DNA of 48,335 bases, taken from the NCBI GenBank assembly GCA_964489245.1, contig CAZAXU010000012.1, positions 1 through 48,335 on the forward strand, in the 5' to 3' direction. The stretch's first letter is position 1; every line of letters starts with the position of its first letter. A program made the position numbers and the translations under genes. The stretch is from CAZAXU01 sp964489245. Lineage in GTDB: Bacteria; Bacteroidota; Bacteroidia; Flavobacteriales; Flavobacteriaceae. The notes beneath the pieces were generated by a model, which saw nothing but the letters and a program-made list of their open reading frames with translations, had not been told where the DNA came from and ran no database searches. Below are positions 31,620-40,005 of this stretch, piece after piece.

Positions 31620-32282
31620 TTATATTCCTTCAATCAATTCGGGCAACTTCCGGTTAAACCATCTGAACCTGTAAACAATCATGGCATGCGTGCCTCCTTC
31701 TATTTTAACAACAGGAGATTTTATTTTCTTAAAAGGAAAAACCAAATCTTTATCGCCATGAATATGCACAAATTCTTTTGGGGGCACTTCTTGCTGCCAA
31801 TGCAAGACGGCTTTGATTGCCCAATCAACATATCGCGGCTCATTGACATCCATATATTTTTGATAAAGTTTCATTTTTTGTTTAAAAGACTTTATAAATG
31901 CCACTTTCTCCAATAAATCTACATAAGATAATGCACGCGACGGGAAAAACTTATATAGTTTATAGCGCAAAGCTTTTTCAAAAAAATCAGGAAATTCTCG
32001 ATGGGTTTTGACTGTAGAAATCAGGACTAATTTTCTAACAGCCATTTGTTTGGCTATTTCTTGTATCACAATTCCACCAAATGATACTCCTAGAAGAACC
32101 GGTTGCTCATGCTTGATTTGCAGCATCAACCTGCTTACATAATCCGGTAGTTTTTCATCCTGCTCGGGAATAATCCAATGCATCCAATAAATTTCATACT
32201 TATCCGGCAATTTGATATATTCAAATATGGATGGATTTGCGCCCAATCCGGGCATCATATAGACGGGAATCTTAGACATCAC
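31620..32282 (-). CDS. Alpha/beta hydrolase
   Basis: The 220-residue protein has the nucleophile elbow LLGVSFGGIV, an acid residue in HIHGDKDLVFP, and a final histidine in EGGTHAMIV, a complete Ser-Asp-His triad. It has no signal peptide, so it is probably cytosolic. An esterase, lipase-like or thioesterase role is possible; the substrate cannot be told. A second ATG follows the first directly, and either may be used. It lies 33 bases after mtaB with its own promoter within that gap. Confidence 0.75.
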   Translation of the reverse strand: MMSKIPVYMMPGLGANPSIFEYIKLPDKYEIYWMHWIIPEQDEKLPDYVSRLMLQIKHEQPVLLGVSFGGIVIQEIAKQMAVRKLVLISTVKTHREFPDFFEKALRYKLYKFFPSRALSYVDLLEKVAFIKSFKQKMKLYQKYMDVNEPRYVDWAIKAVLHWQQEVPPKEFVHIHGDKDLVFPFKKIKSPVVKIEGGTHAMIVYRFRWFNRKLPELIEGI

Positions 32283-32299
32283 TATAATTTACCGCTACT

Positions 32300-32307
32300 C
32301 AAAGATA
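32300..32307 (-). promoter_or_regulatory. -7 box for the alpha/beta hydrolase gene
   Basis: TATCTTTG on the minus strand fits TAnnTTTG, with TTG 19 bases upstream inside the end of mtaB. The ATG is 17 bases downstream. Confidence 0.5.
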
Positions 32308-32315
32308 AGCAAAAA

Positions 32316-33623
32316 TCAGAAGATTTCAACCAACATATTTCCTTGCTTATCAATCTCTTTTAACGTAACATTTTGAACGGTATTAATCAATTTCTTATCA
32401 AACGGAAAAGTAACCTTTATATAATTTTCCGTAAAGCCGAACATTTGATTTTCTTTTTCTGCCTTTTCAAATAGTACTTTTTTATTTTTATCCAATTGAG
32501 ATTGATAAAAGACCATCTGTTTCTTGGCAGATAGACCTCGCAACATTTTACCGCGTTTATTTCGTAAGGCTTTCGGCACTACTCCTTTCATCAGAACAGC
32601 TTCAGTATTGGGTCTCTCAGAATAAGTAAACACATGAAAATAAGCAACATCCAACTCATTGAGAAAATGATAGGTTTCTAAAAACAATGCATCCGTTTCT
32701 CCGGGAAAACCAACGATTACATCAACGCCAATTGCAGCATCAGGCATCAAATGTTTTATTTTGTTTATTTTTTCTTCATAAAGTTCTCGCAAATATCTTC
32801 GTTTCATTTTCTTGAGCAACTCATTGCTTCCGCTTTGCAACGGAATATGAAAATGCGGCACAAACTTATCTGATTTTGCCACAAATTCAATGATTTCGTC
32901 TGTCAGTAAATTTGGTTCTATAGATGAAATTCTATATCGTTCAATGCCTTTCACCTTGTCCAAAGCTTGGATCAAGTCATAGAAAGTTTTTTCAATCTCT
33001 CCGGAATCATCAATAAAAGTACCGATATTCACGCCTGTAATCACAATTTCTTTAATCCCGTTTTTAGCAATATCTTCCGCATTTTTCACCACTTCTTCAA
33101 TTGTAGTATTTCTGCCTTTTCCTCTTGCCATTGGAATCGTGCAATAGGTGCACGGATAGTCGCAGCCATCTTGAATTTTCAAAAATGAGCGGGTTCTGTC
33201 TCCCATGGAATAGGCGCTGAAAAAAGCCGTTGAACGCTCAACCTCACAAGAATGAATCTCAGTTTGCGGTTTTTTGGTCAAATTATCCAAATATTGTGGC
33301 AAGCTGAATTTTTCTTCAATTCCCAGAACCATATCCACGCCTTCTATATCAGCTAATTTTTCAGGACTTAGCTGTGCATAGCAACCAATTGCCACCACCA
33401 TAGCCGTCGGATTCTGCCTTAAGGCTTGCTTGACATACTGTTTAAACTTTTTATCGGCATTATCTGTCACCGTGCAAGTATTGATCACGTATAAATCTGC
33501 TTTTTCACTAAAATCCGCCTTATCAAATCCCGCCTGTTTCACTTTTCGTGAAATAATCGAGGTTTCTGAAAAATTCAGTTTGCAACCGAGTGTGGCAAAT
33601 GCGGCTTTTTTTCTACTACTCAT
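32316..33623 (-). CDS. mtaB: tRNA (N6-threonylcarbamoyladenosine-37) methylthiotransferase
   Basis: MtaB adds a methylthio group to t6A at position 37 of tRNAs reading ANN codons, using two iron-sulfur clusters. The 435-residue protein has the N-terminal MTTase cysteines (LGCKLNFSE, NTCTVTDNAD, IGCYAQ) and the radical-SAM triad DGCDYPCTYC. FPGETDALF then leads into a C-terminal TRAM-like domain (about 370-435). I start at 33623 (MSSRKKAAFATLGCKL); the upstream ATG would add eight unneeded residues. Length and motifs match MtaB rather than MiaB or RimO. Confidence 0.9.
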   Translation of the reverse strand: MSSRKKAAFATLGCKLNFSETSIISRKVKQAGFDKADFSEKADLYVINTCTVTDNADKKFKQYVKQALRQNPTAMVVAIGCYAQLSPEKLADIEGVDMVLGIEEKFSLPQYLDNLTKKPQTEIHSCEVERSTAFFSAYSMGDRTRSFLKIQDGCDYPCTYCTIPMARGKGRNTTIEEVVKNAEDIAKNGIKEIVITGVNIGTFIDDSGEIEKTFYDLIQALDKVKGIERYRISSIEPNLLTDEIIEFVAKSDKFVPHFHIPLQSGSNELLKKMKRRYLRELYEEKINKIKHLMPDAAIGVDVIVGFPGETDALFLETYHFLNELDVAYFHVFTYSERPNTEAVLMKGVVPKALRNKRGKMLRGLSAKKQMVFYQSQLDKNKKVLFEKAEKENQMFGFTENYIKVTFPFDKKLINTVQNVTLKEIDKQGNMLVEIF

Positions 33624-33711
33624 CGATGCTTGGTTAGGAGTTATCAATCGAGATTTGTAAGCAATTTACAGCACAAACTTTTTTTGAGTTTTTATGCTGA
33701 TATTGTTGATG

Positions 33712-36147
33712 TTATTTTCTTAATTTTGCATCAAAATTCTTCTCAAAGGCTTGAAAAATCTTGTTTATAGATTTGTCTATTTGCTTGTCATTCAGCGTCT
33801 TGAATCTGTCTTGAAGTATAAAACTCATTGCATAAGATTTTTTGCCTTTCTCAATTTTTTCTCCTTCATAGACATCAAACAAATCAACTCCGATCAGGAG
33901 TTTCTTCTCCGTATCAAAGGCTAAATCATACAAGTCTTTGAATTGGATATTTTGTTTGAGTTCCAAAGCCAAATCTCGTCTTACACTGGGGAATTTGGCA
34001 ATTTCTTTGAATTTATTATCGGCGTTCTTTCTGATTTCTTCTTGCAAAATTTCCCAAAAAATATCGGCAAAATAGACCGGCGTATTAAGTCCGAACAACT
34101 TCAAAACTTTCTTATTTACACTTCCCACTTCCACTAGTTTTTTCTTGCCCGCTTCATAGACAATTGTCTCGGATAAATCTTTGGATTCTCCCGGTTTAAT
34201 TTTATAATTGTTAATGCCAAAGCGTTCCAGAATCGCTTCAATATGCGCTTTCAGATAATAGAAATTGGTTTTTTGTTGTGGCAATATCCAGTTTTCTTCA
34301 TGTGTTTTTCCGGTAATAAAAACGCCTAAATGCTTTTCTTCTCCATATTTTCCTTCTGCATATTGTGCATAGACTTTTCCGAATTCATAGAATTTCAGAT
34401 TGTGTTTTTTTCTATTAAGATTATAGACAATGCTTTCCATTCCGCTGAATAGAATCGATTGTCTTAAAACAGACAAATCCTGACTGAGCGGATTTAATAT
34501 TTTCACGGTATGCTTGGCGTTTATATCTCCTGAAGCATCCACATATTTCGGACTGGTTAAAGAATTCGACATGATTTCGGTAAAACCCTGAGATCTGAAT
34601 TGATCTGCTACGATATTTTCCAATTTATAAGAGGCGAACTTATCGGATGGTTCAATACTTGCATTGATTTTGGTAGAAAATTCAATATTGTTATAGCCAT
34701 AAACTCTTAAGATTTCTTCAACAACATCCGCCGGACGTGTTACATCTACTCTATATGGAGGAATGGTTAAATTCAATCCTTGATCGGTTTCAGAATTGAT
34801 TTTAATCTCCAACGAGGCTAAAATATTTTTGATAACATTTTTTTCTATTGAATTTCCCACAAGCGTATTCAAATAGTCATAACTCAAGAATATTTGTTGC
34901 GGCTTAACTTTATTCGGATTGATATCAATAATATCCGTAATCATTTCTGCTTCAGCATATTCCTCAATCAAAATGACCGCTCTTTTCAAGGCATAATCTG
35001 TGATTTCAGGATCTATACCGCGTTCAAATCTGAAAGACGAATCTGTGTTTAAACCGTGTCTTTTGGCTGTTTTTCTGACACTTACCGGATTAAAATAGGC
35101 TGATTCGATAAAAATATTTTTCGTGTCTTCAGTCACTCCCGAATCAATTCCTCCAAAAACACCGGCAATCGCCATAGGTTCTTTTTCATTATATATAATC
35201 AAATCATCTTGATGCAATTTTCTTTCCACTCCATCGAGTGTTGTAATTTTCGCTCCTTTTTTTGCTGTTTTGACAACAATTTTCTGTCCTTGAATCTTAT
35301 CGGCATCAAAAGCGTGCAAAGGTTGCCCCAATTCATACATCACGTAATTTGTAATATCTACAATATTGTTAATCGGTTTCATGCCTATTGCACGAAGTTT
35401 ATTTTGAATCCAATCCGGAGAAGCTTTGATTTTTATATTCTTAATAAAAATTCCGGCATATCTCGGACATTTTTCATTGTCTTCCACAAGTATTTGTATG
35501 GGGCGCGTTTTTGTATCAATATGGAATTTTGAAACGGACGGTGTATCAAACATCACATCTATATCCAGACGGTTAAGTCCCGCTTTCAAATCACGAGCAA
35601 CACCCATATGGCTCATGGCATCGGCTCTATTTGGTGTAAGGCCTATCTCAAAAATTTCATCTTTATAAATTTCAAAAATTTCTTTAGCGGGCTTCCCTAC
35701 GGGAACAGTCTCATCAAAAACCATAATCCCGTCATGCGCATCGCCCAAGCCCAATTCATCTTCGGCGCAAATCATTCCAAAACTTTCTTCGCCGCGAATT
35801 TTACTTTTTTTTATTTTAAATTCCGCTCCTTTCTCATCATACAAAATCGTTCCAAGCGTAGCCACAGGCACAATTTGTCCTGCAGCCACATTGGGCGCTC
35901 CACAGACAATCTGAACAGGATTGCCATCGCCCAAGTCAACCTTGGTAACAGACAGCTTATCGGCATTTGGATGTTTTGTCACTTCTAACACTTTTCCGGC
36001 TATCACACCTTCTAAACCGCCTTTTAAGTTTTCATATTGTTCTATCCCTTCTACTTCCAATCCGAGGTCTGTTAACAGCTCGCCTGTCTTTTCTGCGTCC
36101 CAATCAATGTTGATGAACTGTTTTATCCAATTGTATGAAATCTTCAT
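33712..36147 (-). CDS. pheT: Phenylalanine-tRNA ligase beta subunit
   Basis: The 811-residue protein is full length for bacterial PheT. It begins MKISYNWIKQFINIDWDAEKTGELLTDLG and has the tRNA-binding OB domain (about residues 40-150, VTKHPNADKLSVTKVD). The B3/4 editing domain follows, then B5, the catalytic-like core, and the C-terminal FDX-ACB anticodon-arm domain (FPSVRRDLALEL ... FDVYEGEKIEKGKKSYAM). It pairs with PheS, not in the window, to charge tRNA-Phe. A TACCTTTG box lies 24 bases upstream. Confidence 0.96.
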   Translation of the reverse strand: MKISYNWIKQFINIDWDAEKTGELLTDLGLEVEGIEQYENLKGGLEGVIAGKVLEVTKHPNADKLSVTKVDLGDGNPVQIVCGAPNVAAGQIVPVATLGTILYDEKGAEFKIKKSKIRGEESFGMICAEDELGLGDAHDGIMVFDETVPVGKPAKEIFEIYKDEIFEIGLTPNRADAMSHMGVARDLKAGLNRLDIDVMFDTPSVSKFHIDTKTRPIQILVEDNEKCPRYAGIFIKNIKIKASPDWIQNKLRAIGMKPINNIVDITNYVMYELGQPLHAFDADKIQGQKIVVKTAKKGAKITTLDGVERKLHQDDLIIYNEKEPMAIAGVFGGIDSGVTEDTKNIFIESAYFNPVSVRKTAKRHGLNTDSSFRFERGIDPEITDYALKRAVILIEEYAEAEMITDIIDINPNKVKPQQIFLSYDYLNTLVGNSIEKNVIKNILASLEIKINSETDQGLNLTIPPYRVDVTRPADVVEEILRVYGYNNIEFSTKINASIEPSDKFASYKLENIVADQFRSQGFTEIMSNSLTSPKYVDASGDINAKHTVKILNPLSQDLSVLRQSILFSGMESIVYNLNRKKHNLKFYEFGKVYAQYAEGKYGEEKHLGVFITGKTHEENWILPQQKTNFYYLKAHIEAILERFGINNYKIKPGESKDLSETIVYEAGKKKLVEVGSVNKKVLKLFGLNTPVYFADIFWEILQEEIRKNADNKFKEIAKFPSVRRDLALELKQNIQFKDLYDLAFDTEKKLLIGVDLFDVYEGEKIEKGKKSYAMSFILQDRFKTLNDKQIDKSINKIFQAFEKNFDAKLRK

Positions 36148-36171
36148 TTATGCTTTTGTTTTATCGAGTTG

Positions 36172-36179
36172 CAAAGGTA
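36172..36179 (-). promoter_or_regulatory. -7 box for pheT
   Basis: TACCTTTG on the minus strand, followed by C, fits TAnnTTTG and precedes the ATG by 24 bases. No matching TTTG is seen at the usual spacing. Confidence 0.45.
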
Positions 36180-36227
36180 TTATTTCTCACTTGATTTATG
36201 AAATTTTTTTAAGAATTTCATAAAAAA

Positions 36228-36863
36228 CTAATTTATTCCGATTTCAATAAGTTTTGCTGTGATTTTCCATACTTCGTCAAAAATTTCATCTACTCTCTTA
36301 TGTCCGTCAATGATAATCACATTATCTTTTTTACCTTCTCTTTCAATGGCTTTTTTATAATTTTTGGAAACTTGCTCCATTTTTTCACGGGTTTCAAACA
36401 AATCATGAAATTTTCTGGATGCATTTAATCTTCTCATGCTTTCATCAACTGAAATATCAAAAAAGAAAACCACATCGGGTCTGAGCAAATCGGCACAAAC
36501 ACTGTTGGCTCGTATAACCCAATCCATTGAGAGCATTGGCACGTGATAGGCATAAGACGAATAGTAATATCTATCTGAAATAACATGCACACCTTTTTCC
36601 AAATAATTTAGCATTCCGGTCACCGGATTTTGAATATGATCCAAACGATCTGCCAAAAAAAGCGCACCGATGGTTTTGTCATCGGAAACAATTCGTTTAT
36701 TCAGTATATTTTTTATCACAGAACCTATCGGACTATCGGTAGGTTCAAAAGTTTTATATATGTTTCCGGTTTGTTCGTTTAGCTTTTCATACAGCATATT
36801 ACTGATGGTTGATTTTCCCGATCCGTCTATACCTTCGAACACGATGAATTTCCCTTTTTTCAT
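36228..36863 (-). CDS. tmk: Thymidylate kinase
   Basis: Tmk phosphorylates dTMP to dTDP. The 211-residue protein has the P-loop VFEGIDGSGKSTI at residues 8-19, the DR(Y/H) segment VISDRYYYSSYAY, and a lid region with R-rich sequence (RKFHDLFETREKM). The start at 36863 (MKKGKFIVFEG) gives the usual length; 54 upstream in-frame codons lack family similarity and overlap the divergent LOG gene region. It lies 80 bases after pheT and may share its transcript direction but not clearly its operon. Confidence 0.92.
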   Translation of the reverse strand: MKKGKFIVFEGIDGSGKSTISNMLYEKLNEQTGNIYKTFEPTDSPIGSVIKNILNKRIVSDDKTIGALFLADRLDHIQNPVTGMLNYLEKGVHVISDRYYYSSYAYHVPMLSMDWVIRANSVCADLLRPDVVFFFDISVDESMRRLNASRKFHDLFETREKMEQVSKNYKKAIEREGKKDNVIIIDGHKRVDEIFDEVWKITAKLIEIGIN

Positions 36864-36956
36864 GCTTGAGATTAATTCTAAAATATTTTGCGTAAATTTC
36901 GCATAATTATTTTGAATATAAAAATCATTGTTAAAACTCATAAACGATTTGAAAAA

Positions 36957-37541
36957 ATGAAGCGAATTGCAATTTTTTGTGGTGCAAGTATCGGATTTGA
37001 TGAAATCTATCGTAAAGAAGCACACAAGCTGGGAAAATATTTGGCTCGACGAAACATCGGTATTGTATTTGGCGGAGGAAAAACCGGCATGATGAGGACG
37101 ATAGCAGATGCTATGCTGGCAGAAAAAGCTGAAGTTATCGGCGTGATTCCAGGATTTTTACGCCATGTAGAAGTGGAACATCCACAGGTTGAACAAATGA
37201 TTACATCAAAAAACATGTCTGACAGAAAAGTGATTATCAGCAAAATGGTTGATGCCTATATTGCCCTGCCCGGAGGTTTCGGAACGCTAGACGAAGTGAT
37301 GGAAGCGCTCACACTGGGGCAACTGAATATTGAAGAAAAACCCATCGGACTATTGAACACAAAAGGATTTTTCGATGCACTTATTCAACAATTTGATTTT
37401 ATGGTTCAAGAGGGGTTTCTTAAAAAAGAAAATCGGGATATGTTATTGGTCAGTGACCAAGTGGAAGAACTTATACGGAAAATGGAAAACTATCAAGCTC
37501 CTAAAATTTCCAAGCCGGTGCACAGCATTGCATCAAAATAG
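36957..37541 (+). CDS. LOG-family protein (cytokinin riboside 5'-monophosphate phosphoribohydrolase-like)
   Basis: The 194-residue protein has the LOG hallmark PGGFGTLDEVMEALTLGQL and an earlier GGGKTGMM, with RKVIISKM before the first of these. LOG enzymes split ribose 5-phosphate from nucleoside monophosphates (AMP or cytokinin forms) and are often annotated lysine decarboxylase in error. The start at 36957 (MKRIAIFCGAS) matches the family N-terminus. It is divergent from tmk and followed by folP after 15 bases, so the two are probably co-transcribed. Confidence 0.9.
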   Translation: MKRIAIFCGASIGFDEIYRKEAHKLGKYLARRNIGIVFGGGKTGMMRTIADAMLAEKAEVIGVIPGFLRHVEVEHPQVEQMITSKNMSDRKVIISKMVDAYIALPGGFGTLDEVMEALTLGQLNIEEKPIGLLNTKGFFDALIQQFDFMVQEGFLKKENRDMLLVSDQVEELIRKMENYQAPKISKPVHSIASK

Positions 37542-37556
37542 TCAAAAATAAAAAAA

Positions 37557-38390
37557 ATGAAATCAATTCGTTGTAAAAAAAGGATATTGGGCACTGAACC
37601 ACCTCTTATCATGGGCATTTTAAATCTAACGCCTGATTCTTTCTATGACGGAAATCGATATACGCAGGAGGTGAATATGCTTTTTCAAGTCGAAAAAATG
37701 CTTAATCATGGAGCTGATATTATCGATATCGGCGCTTTTTCTTCACGCCCCGGAGCGGAATTTGTAACGGAAAACGAAGAGAGAAAAAGATTGATTTTTC
37801 CCATCAAACGAATCTTACAGGAATTTCCCGACACCATCATCTCTGTTGACACTTACAGAAGTTCCATCGCTGAAGAAGTTGTCTCGGAAGGTGTGGAAAT
37901 GATCAATGATATTTCATCGGGAAATCTGGACAGGAAAATGTTTCAAACCATCGCAAAACTACAAGTTCCCTACGTTATGATGCATATGCAAGGAACACCC
38001 ATCGATATGCAAAAAAATCCGGTGTACGAAAATGTGGTAACAGAAATCAACTCGTTTTTCAAAGACAAAATCAATCAATTGAAAAGTTTAGGTATCCAAA
38101 ATATCATTTTAGATCCCGGTTTTGGATTTGGAAAAACCATCAAGCACAACTATACAATTTTGAAACATTTATCTGCTTTCAAAGAACATCAAAAACCTAT
38201 TTTGGTCGGGGTTTCCAGAAAATCCATGCTATATAAGCTACTTGAAATCGATTCTGAAAAAGCCTTGAATGCAACAAGTATAGCCAATACAATCGCTGTT
38301 CTAAATGGCGCAAATATTCTCAGAGTCCACGATATCAAAGAAGCTAAAGAAGTGATCAAAATCACCCAAGAGCTCGAATCATCAATCTAA
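37557..38390 (+). CDS. folP: Dihydropteroate synthase
   Basis: FolP joins p-aminobenzoate to the pterin pyrophosphate in folate synthesis and is the target of sulfonamides. The 277-residue TIM barrel shows MGILNLTPDSFYDGNRY, GADIIDIGAFSSRPGA, ISVDTYRSS, INDISSGN, LDPGFGFGKT and GVSRKSML, all the family loops. The metal and pyrophosphate-binding asparagine is in the first motif. It sits between the LOG gene (15 bases) and a CrtI-like oxidoreductase (10 bases) in one plus-strand group. Confidence 0.95.
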   Translation: MKSIRCKKRILGTEPPLIMGILNLTPDSFYDGNRYTQEVNMLFQVEKMLNHGADIIDIGAFSSRPGAEFVTENEERKRLIFPIKRILQEFPDTIISVDTYRSSIAEEVVSEGVEMINDISSGNLDRKMFQTIAKLQVPYVMMHMQGTPIDMQKNPVYENVVTEINSFFKDKINQLKSLGIQNIILDPGFGFGKTIKHNYTILKHLSAFKEHQKPILVGVSRKSMLYKLLEIDSEKALNATSIANTIAVLNGANILRVHDIKEAKEVIKITQELESSI

Positions 38391-38400
38391 AAAAAACAAC

Positions 38401-39984
38401 ATGGCACAAAAAAATCAATATGACAGTATTATCATCGGTTCGGGAATCGGTGGGCTGACAGCTGCCGTTCTGCTAACCAAAATATACAAGCAAAAAGTGC
38501 TTGTTCTGGAGCAACATTTTGTTCCGGGAGGACAAACGCATGAATTTATGCGCATTAAAAACGGGAAAAAATATTCTTGGGATGTAGGCATACATTATAT
38601 CGGAGAAATGAAAAAAGGGTTGATGTCCAGAAAAATATTTGACTTTATTACAAACAACAAAGTTGAATGGCAAAAAATGCCTTATTATTTGGAAAACTTT
38701 GTTTATCCGGACTTCAGTTTTAAACAAGCTTCTCATCCAAAGGAGTTTCAAAATGACCTAATATCTTTATTTCCGGATGAGAAAGAAGCTATCATCCAGT
38801 ATTTCAAAGACTTGAAAAAAGCGGCAAACTGGTTTCAAAAATATTTTGCCCGACGGGTTTCTCCCAAAATTATAGCTTATCTATTGAAATTCTTTAGTCG
38901 CGGCAGTGAAACTTTGGCACTATCAACCACAAAAGCATATTTGGATAAAAATTTTAAAAATTCCAAACTAAAAGCTTTATTGGTTTCCATTTGGGGAGAC
39001 TATGGTGTTCCGCCCTCAAAAAGTGCCTTTGTGATGCATGCCATTGTTGTCAGATCTTATCTCCACGGCGGATATTATCCTGTTGGCGGAGCAAGTTCTA
39101 TTGCCAAAAATATGATTCCTATTATTGAAAAAACAGGAGGAAAAATTGTTACAAATGCAAATGTCCAAAATATCATCATTAAAGATAACAAAGCTATCGG
39201 CGTATGTGTAAACAAAAAAGGAAAAGAAGAAAAATATTTTGCTGAAAATATTATCTCTGATGCAGGGGCTTATAATACTTATCTTCAACTCATTCCTAAG
39301 GAAATTAACATCCCCTTCCGAAATGAAATCAAAAGTGCCATGAGTAGTTTTTCTACAAGCACTTTGTACTTAGGATTGAAAGAAAGTCCTGAAAAATTAG
39401 GCATTAAAGGAGAAAACCTTTGGATTTACTCATCTTATGACCATGACCAGACTTTTGAAAAAAGCAAATCCGGCAGAGATGTCCTGTCTGCTTTTGTATC
39501 TTTTCCCTCGATGAAAAACCCTGTAGCAGAAACACATACCGCAGAAATTATCTGTTTTTCTCACTTTGACAGTTTTGAAAAATGGAAAGATTCCAAATGG
39601 ATGAAAAGAGGGGATGAATATCTTCATTTTAAAAAAGAATTATCTCAAAAGATGCTTGAATACGTCGAAAAATATATCCCCGGACTAAGTGATTTGGTTG
39701 ATTATGCAGAACTATCTACACCCTTGTCTATGGAATATTTCACCAAATGGAAAAAGGGAAGTTTTTATGGCATCCCCGCCACTCCCAAACGATACGGCTA
39801 TAAATGGCTATCTGCAAAAACGCCTGTCAAAAATTTATATCTGACAGGAACCGATGCGGCTTCTCTGGGCGTGATTGGCGCCATGATGGGAGGACTCATC
39901 ACCGTTAGCAGCATGAAAGGAACAAAATCTTTTATAAAGATTATGAAACAAATTGAGCAATATCAAAAAGAAATTAATCTCTGA
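38401..39984 (+). CDS. FAD-dependent oxidoreductase, phytoene desaturase/retinol saturase-like
   Basis: The 527-residue protein starts with a dinucleotide-binding loop, SIIIGSGIGGLTAAVLL (residues about 9-25), followed by VLEQHFVPGGQTHEF. The end carries the second FAD contact LYLTGTDAASLGVIGAMMGG. This is the layout of the CrtI/retinol-saturase superfamily. It could reduce or desaturate a polyene, for example in flexirubin, carotenoid or lipid metabolism, but no pigment genes are adjacent. Its proximity to folP is 10 bases, suggesting shared transcription only. Confidence 0.8.
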   Translation: MAQKNQYDSIIIGSGIGGLTAAVLLTKIYKQKVLVLEQHFVPGGQTHEFMRIKNGKKYSWDVGIHYIGEMKKGLMSRKIFDFITNNKVEWQKMPYYLENFVYPDFSFKQASHPKEFQNDLISLFPDEKEAIIQYFKDLKKAANWFQKYFARRVSPKIIAYLLKFFSRGSETLALSTTKAYLDKNFKNSKLKALLVSIWGDYGVPPSKSAFVMHAIVVRSYLHGGYYPVGGASSIAKNMIPIIEKTGGKIVTNANVQNIIIKDNKAIGVCVNKKGKEEKYFAENIISDAGAYNTYLQLIPKEINIPFRNEIKSAMSSFSTSTLYLGLKESPEKLGIKGENLWIYSSYDHDQTFEKSKSGRDVLSAFVSFPSMKNPVAETHTAEIICFSHFDSFEKWKDSKWMKRGDEYLHFKKELSQKMLEYVEKYIPGLSDLVDYAELSTPLSMEYFTKWKKGSFYGIPATPKRYGYKWLSAKTPVKNLYLTGTDAASLGVIGAMMGGLITVSSMKGTKSFIKIMKQIEQYQKEINL

Positions 39985-40005
39985 TATTATTTTTAAGTAT
40001 AAAAT

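Noticed and set aside
36198..36221. Inverted repeat ATGAAATT/AATTTCAT between pheT and tmk
   Set aside because: The stem is only A/T plus two G/C pairs, and the A/T runs are not placed as a proper terminator tract for the minus-strand genes; chance in AT-rich DNA is likely.
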